Shown here piece by piece: positions 1-5,678 of a DNA stretch of 10,411 nt (the stretch's first letter is position 1; each line of letters opens with the position of its first letter). Made by a program: the position numbers and the translations under genes. This DNA is from AP-15 sp035509615. GTDB taxonomy: Bacteria > Pseudomonadota > Alphaproteobacteria > ATCC43930 > CGMCC-115725. The DNA is taken from assembly GCA_035509615.1 (NCBI GenBank), contig DATJLK010000195.1, positions 1-10,411 on the forward strand. Reading direction: 5' to 3'. The notes beneath the pieces are model-generated. The model searched no databases and was not told where the DNA came from. It worked only from the letters and a program-made list of their open reading frames with translations.

Positions 1-1
1 T

Positions 2-283
2 CCGAAGGTCAGGGCCTGGCTCGCCCGCCACCCGCGCTTCGCCTTCCATTGCACCCCGACCTCCTGCTCCTGGCGCAATGCCGTCGAGGGCTTTTTCGCC
101 AAGCTCACCAGGCGCCGCCTCAAACGGGGCGTCTTCGGCTCTGTCGGCGAGCTCCAGACCGCCATCAACCGCTGCATCGCCGAGGCCAACCATGAGCCCA
201 AGCCCTTCGTCTGGACCGCAGAGCCCGATAAAATCATCGCCGCCGTCAATCGCGGGCACCAAGTGTTAGCTTCGATCCACTAG
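2..283 (+). CDS. IS630-family transposase, C-terminal part (5' end outside window)
   Basis: This frame is open from the left edge to TAG at 281-283 and gives 93 residues. It reads as the end of an IS630/Tc1-mariner-type DDE transposase. The segment 'HCTPTSCSWRNAVEGFF' carries the third catalytic acid (Glu in NAVE), followed by the basic 'KLTRRRLKRGVF' stretch and 'EPKPFVWTAEPDKIIAAV', all typical of the family's last 90 residues. The enzyme cuts and joins the ends of its own insertion sequence, usually at TA dinucleotides. The first two catalytic acids lie outside the window, so it cannot be told whether the gene is intact. One oddity is Arg in 'SWRN', where relatives usually have Leu or Met. 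The family is confident; the exact element is not identifiable here. Confidence 0.88.
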   Translation, partial: PKVRAWLARHPRFAFHCTPTSCSWRNAVEGFFAKLTRRRLKRGVFGSVGELQTAINRCIAEANHEPKPFVWTAEPDKIIAAVNRGHQVLASIH

Positions 284-575
284 CTGTTCGTTGTTCGCTT
301 CGTGGATCCCGTTTTCAGGCAGCGCTGTGCGCCAACCGGCAGCTTCGCTGTGAGACGGCAAATTGTCGTCATTGTGACAGGCTCCGCGGGTCTGGCAGCG
401 GTGGTCCCAAGGATAGACTTCCACAACAAAGCGATCGCCCTCGAGACCCATCGCCGTTGTTTGGTTTTTGGATCGCCGCTGCGAGACCCGGCATGAATGC
501 CTCGGCGGGCGTAAAAATGCGGCGGCCGATTGTTCCGGCGGAGGCACGCGGCGATGATGCAAGTGTTGGCGTAGA
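284..575. other. Gap after the transposase, no convincing gene
   Basis: About 290 bp separate the transposase stop from the DUF4396 gene. Short open frames exist on both strands (for example 302-496 plus and 266-562 minus), but none shows a recognisable motif or a good ribosome binding site, and they overlap one another. The start of this stretch should contain the right inverted repeat of the insertion sequence, but the left end is not in the window, so the repeat cannot be delimited. Confidence 0.5.
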
Positions 576-1232
576 ATGATCCCTCACTGGCTTCATACTT
601 TGTCGATCGTCTTCGCGATTTCGGGGGTGGCGGGCGCGGCGCTGGTGGCGGCCGATCTACGGCGTCATTCCCAGAAAATGTGGATCATGAACATCGTCTG
701 GCCGCTGACGGCGCTCTATGCTGGCCTGTTTGGCGTCTGGCTGTATTTTGCGATCGGGCGGCGCCGACCGAGACAGCACGGCGGCAACAGACCGTTCTGG
801 CAATCGGTGCTGACCGGCGCCACGCATTGCGGTGCCGGCTGTGCCGTCGGCGATTTCATCGGCGAATGGGTCGTGTTCGTCACCGGTCTGACGCTGTTGG
901 GCTCGACCTTGGCGGCGAAATACGCGGCTGCGTTTGGCCTCGCCTATGTGTTCGGCATCTTTTTCCAATATTTCTCGATCGTGCCGATGCGCGGCCTCGG
1001 TCTCGCCGCTGGCATTCGCGCTGCGGTCAAGACCGACACCCTGTCGCTGATCGCCTACGAGGTCGGCATGTTCGCGTGGATGGGGATCAGCCAAAAGCTG
1101 CTGTTTCACGGGCTCCAACCGATCGACTGGACATTTTGGTTTATGATGCAGATCGCGATGATGCTAGGATTGGCCACGACATTTCCGATGAATTGGTGGT
1201 TGATCCGCAAAGGCCTCAAGGAGGCGATGTAA
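576..1232 (+). CDS. DUF4396 domain-containing membrane protein
   Basis: This 218-residue protein matches the DUF4396 pattern along its length. Two N-terminal membrane segments (about 5-27 and 37-60, the second 'MWIMNIVWPLTALY') are followed by a short basic loop. The core then has 'HCGAGCAVGD' at 84-93, 'GEWVVF' at 96-101, 'FQYFSIVPMRGLG' near 130-142, 'YEVGMFAWM' at 161-169 and the closing 'MMQIAMMLG' and 'MNWWLIRKGLKEAM'. It is predicted to sit in the inner membrane with about six helices. The function of the family is not known to me. The conserved His84, Cys85 and Cys89 cluster could bind a metal, which is inference only. The ATG at 576 is chosen because the N-terminal helix belongs to the family, although no clear Shine-Dalgarno sequence precedes it. 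The next gene lies 183 bp downstream on the same strand. Confidence 0.87.
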   Translation: MIPHWLHTLSIVFAISGVAGAALVAADLRRHSQKMWIMNIVWPLTALYAGLFGVWLYFAIGRRRPRQHGGNRPFWQSVLTGATHCGAGCAVGDFIGEWVVFVTGLTLLGSTLAAKYAAAFGLAYVFGIFFQYFSIVPMRGLGLAAGIRAAVKTDTLSLIAYEVGMFAWMGISQKLLFHGLQPIDWTFWFMMQIAMMLGLATTFPMNWWLIRKGLKEAM

Positions 1233-1415
1233 GCGACCGGCCCAATCTCTCAAGAATTGCGGCGGTGCTGATGCCGGCCCGGCGTGGCACGACATGGCGG
1301 CGGCGGTTCGTCGCAACCGCACACTCTTCAAGATTGCCGCAATGCCGCGATCGCGAGGGTTGGCGAGAGCAGTTGATTGCGCTTTACTGCCGACATCGCA
1401 ACGAGAGGGAAAGCC

Positions 1416-1706
1416 ATGGCGGTCAGACTGGTGGTGACGCTCACCGCGGCGCACGGCAAGGGCGGGGAATTGGCGGAGGCTTTCAAGGGCCGTTGCGCCG
1501 AGGTAATGAAGGAGCCGGGCTGCGAGCAGTTCGAGGCGTTTCGAAGCGTTGTCGATCCTGACAAGGTGGTCTTGCTCGAACGCTGGACCGATCAGGCGGC
1601 GCTCGACGTCCACGCCAAGTTGAATGCGACGCGCCCAGCGATGCCTTCGGGGTTGCGGGTCGGCAATGGCGAACGTGAAGACTACGAGTACAAGCGCACA
1701 CGCTGA
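1416..1706 (+). CDS. ABM-domain protein, putative quinol monooxygenase-like
   Basis: This 96-residue protein is a single ABM (antibiotic biosynthesis monooxygenase) ferredoxin-like domain, the usual length for the YgiN-like group. The first strand is 'VRLVVTLTA', a helix follows to about residue 32, then the family hallmark 'EPGCEQFEAF' (33-42) and 'VVLLERWTDQAALDVHAKL' (51-69) with the conserved Glu, Trp and His66. Relatives act as small cofactor-free oxygenases or heme-binding proteins on quinols and similar substrates, usually as dimers. The ATG at 1416 is preferred over a longer frame starting at 1377 because AGAGGGA (1404-1410) lies 5 bp before it and the domain starts there. Since it precedes aromatic-oxidation genes, a role in handling catechol or quinol intermediates is possible, but this is inferred from position only. 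Confidence 0.8.
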   Translation: MAVRLVVTLTAAHGKGGELAEAFKGRCAEVMKEPGCEQFEAFRSVVDPDKVVLLERWTDQAALDVHAKLNATRPAMPSGLRVGNGEREDYEYKRTR

Positions 1707-1854
1707 AATTGTCACCGCACCGGCCAAGCCGCCTTGTCTTTCCGGCCAGGGTTGGCCCCCGGCTGGCTGATTGCGGCGTTGGCAGCCATGCCGGACCGAG
1801 CACAACGAGCCGCAAACCAGCCGCAGGCCCGGCTTGTCCGGACTTGGGCCGAGT

Positions 1855-1930
1855 AGCCCGACATGACGCCTCCGGGTGTCGATAACGACGCGCATCATGC
1901 GCGGGACCAGCCCGACATGACGCTCCTGGG
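1855..1930. repeat. 22-bp imperfect direct repeat flanking a 13-bp palindrome
   Basis: The unit beginning AGCCCGACATGACGC occurs at 1855-1876 and again at 1909-1930, with two mismatches in 22 positions and a 54-bp period. Between the copies lies GCGCATCATGCGC (1890-1902), an inverted repeat centred on one C. The layout, two direct copies around a dyad about 150-220 bp before the dehydrogenase start, would suit a regulator binding region or a small intergenic repeat family. Confidence 0.6.
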
Positions 1931-2063
1931 CAATGGATTATCCGGCCGGGACCGGGACTGGTCGCGCTGAATTTCCAATAAGCCGCCTCTCCAACCCCTG
2001 GAATTGCGGATGCGCGAATATTGGGACTTGTCCGAGAGCGGCTGGCAGCGGTCGCGTCGGCGC

Positions 2064-2070
2064 GGAGGAG
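2064..2070 (+). promoter_or_regulatory. Ribosome binding site deciding the dehydrogenase start
   Basis: GGAGGAG lies 6 bp before the ATG at 2077. It favours this start over the ATG at 1933, whose extra 48 codons have no resemblance to the SDR fold. Confidence 0.8.
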
Positions 2071-2076
2071 AAGATA

Positions 2077-2874
2077 ATGGGTTGGCTCGATGGCGAGGTC
2101 GCGTTGGTCACCGGCGGCGGCTCCGGCATAGGTCGCGCTGTTGTCGAGCGCTATGTCGAGGAAGGGGCGCGTGTCGCGATCATGGACCGGGCCGCCGGCC
2201 GCGGCGACGAATTGAGGTCGCGATTTGGCGACAGGGTTATCTCGATCGGCGGCGACGTCAGCCGGCTTGACGACAATCAGCGCGCCGTCGCCGAGACCGT
2301 GGCAGCGTTTGGCCAGCTCGACATTTTCGTCGGCAATGCGGGGGTGCTCGACGGGTTCATTCCGCTCGCCGAGATGGCGGAAGACAAGCTTGACGCGGCC
2401 TGCGACGAATTGTTCGCGATCAATGTGAAGGGCTGCATCCTGGGGGCCAAGGCAGCTCTTGGCGAACTCGCCAAAGCCAATGGCTGCATGATCTTTACGG
2501 CGTCCGGAGCCGGGTTTACCTCAGCCGGCGGCGGCGTCATCTACACCGCGTCAAAGCACGCGGTGGTCGGGATTATCCGTCAGTTGGCGGTGGAATTGGG
2601 GCCAAAGATCCGGGTTAATGGCGTCGCTCCGGGCGGCACGATGACCGATCTGCGCAGTGTCGGAGCGCTGCAGTTGGAGGACCGCTCGCAATTCTCACTC
2701 CCGGGTGCCGCCGAGCGGATCGCCGCCGGCAATCCGCTGCACATCGCACTCGATCCGGCCGATCTGGCCGGCGCCTTTGTGTTCCTGGCATCGCGCGCCA
2801 ATGCCCGCGGCATCACCGGCGCGGTCGTTGCAGTCGATGCCGGATCGACCTTGCGAATGATGCGCCGGCGCTAA
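2077..2874 (+). CDS. cis-dihydrodiol dehydrogenase (SDR family, BphB/HcaB-like)
   Basis: This 265-residue classical short-chain dehydrogenase has the Rossmann motif TGGGSGIG at 12-19, an acidic Asp37 at the end of the second strand (which favours NAD+ over NADP+), NAG at 87-89 and the catalytic triad Ser143, Tyr156 and Lys160 ('YTASK'). The segments 'LDAACDELFAINVKG' and 'IRVNGVAPGGTMTDLR' and the overall length resemble biphenyl and phenylpropionate cis-2,3-dihydrodiol dehydrogenases. These oxidise the cis-dihydrodiol made by a ring-hydroxylating dioxygenase to the catechol in the cytoplasm. The dioxygenase subunit genes follow on the same strand, 227 bp downstream, which supports this role over a generic SDR activity. 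The true substrate is not determinable. The start is set by GGAGGAG at 2064-2070. Confidence 0.85.
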   Translation: MGWLDGEVALVTGGGSGIGRAVVERYVEEGARVAIMDRAAGRGDELRSRFGDRVISIGGDVSRLDDNQRAVAETVAAFGQLDIFVGNAGVLDGFIPLAEMAEDKLDAACDELFAINVKGCILGAKAALGELAKANGCMIFTASGAGFTSAGGGVIYTASKHAVVGIIRQLAVELGPKIRVNGVAPGGTMTDLRSVGALQLEDRSQFSLPGAAERIAAGNPLHIALDPADLAGAFVFLASRANARGITGAVVAVDAGSTLRMMRRR

Positions 2875-2912
2875 ATCCTCTGTGTGGCGCACCGTTTGTT
2901 CGGATTCTCCGT

Positions 2913-2937
2913 CGCCAGGATTTTTGCGCCAGGATTT
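2913..2937. repeat. Two 11-bp direct repeats before the dioxygenase genes
   Basis: CGCCAGGATTT occurs at 2913-2923 and 2927-2937, and TGCCAGG follows shortly after at about 2940. The 14-bp period is not a multiple of the helical turn, so binding of two copies of one regulator on the same DNA face is not obviously favoured. Confidence 0.5.
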
Positions 2938-3090
2938 GGTGCCAGGCATCGATTATCGGAACGCAACATATATGGAGATGCAGTCGCGTGAGGTGCAACG
3001 CGGCGCGCCGCAAGAGTAGCGAGTGGGTCGCCGGCCGGGTTTGGCTGCGGGACGCATGGCACGCAAATTGCCGAGAAACCAGGGCAAACG

Positions 3091-3096
3091 AGGAGA
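3091..3096 (+). promoter_or_regulatory. Ribosome binding site deciding the alpha-subunit start
   Basis: AGGAGA ends 5 bp before the ATG at 3102. It supports that start rather than the in-frame ATG at 2988, whose extra residues are Arg-rich and unlike the family. Confidence 0.8.
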
Positions 3097-3101
3097 CAGG
3101 G

Positions 3102-4397
3102 ATGGCGGGTGATTTGAACGGCTGGGTCGACAGCGCCAATGGGCTCGTCGACCGCCGCATCTTTATCGAGCCCCAGATCTACGAACAGGAGCTGCGGCAG
3201 ATTTTTGCACGCTGCTGGTTGTTTTTGTGCCACGACAGCCAGATCCCACAGCCCGGCGATTTTTATACGACCTATATGGGCGAGGACCCGGTGCTGGTGG
3301 TGCGCGACAGCCGCGGCAAGATCAATGCTTTCCTGAATGTCTGCCGCCATCGCGGCAATCGGCTCTGTCGCGCCGATAGCGGCAACGCCGCCAGTTTTAC
3401 CTGCGCCTATCATGGCTGGACGTTTCGCAACGACGGCACGCTAACCGGTGTGCCGCATCTGAAAGATTTTTATTACGACGCGCTCGATCGCAGCCAATGG
3501 GGGCTTGTGCCGGTGGCGCAGCTCGACAGTCATCGCGGGCTGATCTTTGCAACCTTTGACCGTCAGGCACCGCCATTGCGCGAATATCTCGGTGAAATGG
3601 CGTGGTATCTGGATGTGTTCTTTGACCGCCGCGAGGGCGGGGTCGAGGTGCTGGCCACGCATAAATGGATCGTGCCGTGCAATTGGAAATTCCCGGCCGA
3701 GAATTTTGGTGGTGACGCCTATCATGTGGCCTGGACGCACCTGTCCGCAGTCACGACCGGGTTCAGCAGCGGGGTCACCGCCAATCAGCGATCGACCGGC
3801 AGGATGGTCTCGCCCGGCAATGGCCACATGCTGATCTGCGTCGGGCCCGATGACCATGGCGACCCGCCGGTCCCGGTGATCCGGGAATACGAGAGCGCGA
3901 TCCGCGCCGAAGTCGAACAGCGTCTGGGGCCGCGCTTGCGCCGGATCAGTCCGATTGTCGGGACGGTGTTCCCGCATTTTTCGTTTCTGCGCAGCACCTC
4001 GCGCACCTTTCGCGTGTGGCAGCCGCGCGGACCCGATAAGACCGAGATCTGGTCGTGGGTGTTCTGCGACAAGGCCGCACCCCCCGAGGTCAAGCAGGCC
4101 GTGCGGCTTGCCGCGGTGCGCGGCTTCAGCCCGTCCGGCACTTTTGAGCAGGACGATATGGATAATTGGCAGGAATGCACCCGAAGCTGTCGCGGCGTCA
4201 TCTCGCGCCAGCTGGCGCTCAACAACCAGATGGGGATGGGTCACGACCACTATGACGAGGGGCTCGGCGCTTGGGTCAGCGAAGCGCGGATCAGCGAGAA
4301 CAACCACCGCCACTTCTATCGCCGCTGGGCGGAATTGATGGCCGGCGCCAGCTCACCAGGATTGGAACACCGGCAAATGCAGGCAGCTGATGACTGA
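3102..4397 (+). CDS. Aromatic-ring-hydroxylating dioxygenase, large (alpha) subunit
   Basis: This is the 431-residue catalytic subunit of a Rieske non-heme iron dioxygenase, close to the usual 430-460. The Rieske [2Fe-2S] centre is bound by 'CRHR' (Cys81, His83) and 'CAYHGW' (Cys101, His104). The mononuclear iron site is in 'ENFGGDAYHVAWTH' (His208, His213, with Asp205 as the bridging acid for electron transfer from the neighbouring subunit) and the 'DDMDNW' segment at 351-356, which should supply the carboxylate ligand. The enzyme adds both atoms of O2 to an aromatic ring to give a cis-dihydrodiol. General features resemble the BphA1/HcaE/NahAc group, but the substrate cannot be read from the sequence. 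All cofactor ligands are present, so it looks functional. The beta-subunit start overlaps its last 8 bp. No ferredoxin or reductase gene is in the window. Confidence 0.92.
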   Translation: MAGDLNGWVDSANGLVDRRIFIEPQIYEQELRQIFARCWLFLCHDSQIPQPGDFYTTYMGEDPVLVVRDSRGKINAFLNVCRHRGNRLCRADSGNAASFTCAYHGWTFRNDGTLTGVPHLKDFYYDALDRSQWGLVPVAQLDSHRGLIFATFDRQAPPLREYLGEMAWYLDVFFDRREGGVEVLATHKWIVPCNWKFPAENFGGDAYHVAWTHLSAVTTGFSSGVTANQRSTGRMVSPGNGHMLICVGPDDHGDPPVPVIREYESAIRAEVEQRLGPRLRRISPIVGTVFPHFSFLRSTSRTFRVWQPRGPDKTEIWSWVFCDKAAPPEVKQAVRLAAVRGFSPSGTFEQDDMDNWQECTRSCRGVISRQLALNNQMGMGHDHYDEGLGAWVSEARISENNHRHFYRRWAELMAGASSPGLEHRQMQAADD

Positions 4398-4935
4398 GGA
4401 AGGATTGATCCGCGAAGTCGAGCAGTTCCTCTATCGCGAGGCACGGATGCTCGACGAGCGCCGGTTTTACGATTGGCTTGAACTGTTGACCGACGACATC
4501 CGTTACCGGATGACGACCCGCGGCAACCGTTATCAACGCGTCAGCAAAGCGATCGCGATCCTCGATCCGTCACGCTATGTCGAGGAGGATTTGGCGGGCG
4601 AGGACGAGTTCGCGATCCTCGATGAGGACAAGGCAAGCCTGGCCGGTCGCGTAGCCCGGCTCGATACCGGCATGGCATGGGCAGAGGACCCGCCGTCGCG
4701 CACCCGCCACTTTGTCACGAATATTGAAGTCGCGCCCGCGATGTCGGCTGGCGAGATCGCGGTCTGCTGCAACTTTCTCGTCTACAAGAATCGGTCGGAG
4801 GCCGAACAGGATTTTTATGTCGGTTCTCGCCGCGATCTGCTGCGCCGGGTCGACGGCAGCTGGCGGATCGCACGGCGCTGCCTGGTGCTCGATCAGAATG
4901 TGATGCTCGCCAAAAATATCAGCACGTTCTTCTGA
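4390..4935 (+). CDS. Aromatic-ring-hydroxylating dioxygenase, small (beta) subunit
   Basis: This 181-residue protein has the cone-shaped (NTF2-like) fold family signature of dioxygenase small subunits. The N-terminal helix segment 'EARMLDERRFYDWLELLTDD' (17-36) is followed by 'SRTRHFVTNIEV' (103-114), 'GSRRDLLRRVDGSWRIARR' (145-163) and the terminal 'NISTFF'. It pairs with the alpha subunit in an alpha3beta3 hexamer and is mainly structural, though in some enzymes it shapes substrate range. Its ATG at 4390 lies inside the end of the alpha gene (overlap ATGACTGA, 4390-4397), so translational coupling is likely; the local Shine-Dalgarno is weak (AGGCAG). Its stop is 18 bp from the stop of the convergent HdeD-like gene. 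The length and motifs leave little doubt about the family. Confidence 0.9.
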   Translation: MTEEGLIREVEQFLYREARMLDERRFYDWLELLTDDIRYRMTTRGNRYQRVSKAIAILDPSRYVEEDLAGEDEFAILDEDKASLAGRVARLDTGMAWAEDPPSRTRHFVTNIEVAPAMSAGEIAVCCNFLVYKNRSEAEQDFYVGSRRDLLRRVDGSWRIARRCLVLDQNVMLAKNISTFF

Positions 4936-4953
4936 TCCGGTGCGTCCCGCCGG

Positions 4954-5556
4954 TTACAGAAGCTGGCTGTTGTCCGCAGCCATGGTCCGCGCGGCGAGCG
5001 CGGTCATGACCAGCGACAACCCGGAGAACACCATATTGATCCCGACAAGCAGACCGATTGCCCAGGCGGCCGAGCTCGGCCAGCCATCCCAGATCAGAAA
5101 CGCAAGCAGCAGGTCGACGAGGCCGCTGAACAGCACCCAGCCCCAACTCGGCAGATGCTTTCGATGTTCCAGTGCCAGCAGGATCGCGGCTATCCCTTCG
5201 ATGATGAAGAATGCGACCAGCGCGATCGTCAAGGTCAGGACCCCGGCAATCGGCCGTAGCAGCAATATGAGACCAAGCGCGATCGCCAGCACCGCTGTCG
5301 CCAATGACCAGCCGAAACCCGGCATGTTGCGATGTTGCACGACCGAAATCGTGCGAAAGATCCCGCCGACAAAAAACAGCCAGCCAATAAAGATCGTGAT
5401 CGCCAGACTGGCGATTTCGGGAACCGCAATCGCCAATAACCCGAGGACCATCATGACCAGGCCTTCGGCTAGAAACAGCTTCCAGTGCGCGTGGAACGCC
5501 GACGCCAACCGGCGGCGGACATTGTCGAGATCGGGAAAAATACCAGGATCGCTCAT
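4954..5556 (-). CDS. HdeD-family (DUF308) membrane protein
   Basis: This 200-residue protein is almost entirely hydrophobic, with six predicted membrane helices near residues 26-46, 50-70, 83-101, 105-128, 138-157 and 163-187. The pattern of paired helices, 'AEGLVMMVLGLLAIAVP' and 'FFIIEGIAAILLALEHR', matches the HdeD family, known from acid resistance in Escherichia coli but widely found as a general inner-membrane protein of unclear role. The ATG at 5556 is chosen because GAGGGAG sits just upstream and the family N terminus fits. An in-frame ATG at 5607 has no Shine-Dalgarno sequence. It converges with the dioxygenase operon, so the two blocks are separately transcribed and a functional link is unlikely. 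A short GGACG-TT-CGTCC inverted repeat (5622-5633) lies upstream. Confidence 0.85.
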   Translation of the reverse strand: MSDPGIFPDLDNVRRRLASAFHAHWKLFLAEGLVMMVLGLLAIAVPEIASLAITIFIGWLFFVGGIFRTISVVQHRNMPGFGWSLATAVLAIALGLILLLRPIAGVLTLTIALVAFFIIEGIAAILLALEHRKHLPSWGWVLFSGLVDLLLAFLIWDGWPSSAAWAIGLLVGINMVFSGLSLVMTALAARTMAADNSQLL

Positions 5557-5678
5557 CGCTCCCTCATCGCCCGGTAAATTGTGGGCAGCCTGTTTCGCCG
5601 AGCGCATGTTAGCGGATTACCGGACGTTCGTCCGCCGGGCTTGAACCGCGCATCTTGCGCTTAACAATTGCGGCCTGA

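Larger units (their letters stand above)
1707..2076. other. 370-bp gap between ABM gene and dehydrogenase, with short repeats
   Basis: No convincing coding frame is seen. The stretch holds a weak GGCCA/TGGCC hairpin at 1744-1757 just after the ABM gene without a T-run, an 8-bp palindrome GTCCGGAC at 1836-1843 inside a GGCCC/GGGCC arm pair (1826-1850), a direct repeat at 1855 and 1909, and a GCGCAT-C-ATGCGC palindrome at 1890-1902. It probably contains the leader and promoter of the dehydrogenase gene, but no clear -35/-10 pair could be assigned. Confidence 0.5.
2875..3101. other. 227-bp gap between dehydrogenase and dioxygenase genes
   Basis: No coding frame is evident apart from the rejected 38-codon upstream extension of the dioxygenase alpha frame (from 2988). 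The stretch holds two copies of CGCCAGGATTT (2913-2923 and 2927-2937, 14-bp period) followed by a partial third copy, and a perfect 12-bp palindrome GCGGCGCGCCGC at 3000-3011. A separate promoter or regulated leader for the dioxygenase genes is plausible, but no -35/-10 pair is clear. Confidence 0.5.

Noticed and set aside
302..496. 64-codon plus-strand frame after the transposase
   Set aside because: No similarity recognised, no ribosome binding site, and competing frames of equal quality on the other strand.
680..1561. Long plus-strand frame of 293 codons overlapping the DUF4396 and ABM genes
   Set aside because: Its product is Arg-rich without any family motif, and it lies in another frame over two well-supported genes, a typical GC-rich shadow frame.
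2935..2975. Possible promoter (TTGGTG and CATATAT) before the dioxygenase
   Set aside because: The two boxes do not sit at a proper 16-18-bp spacing, so no promoter is claimed.
5648..5660. GCGCA-TCT-TGCGC hairpin after the secreted protein gene as a terminator
   Set aside because: The stem is only five pairs and no T-run follows on the minus strand.
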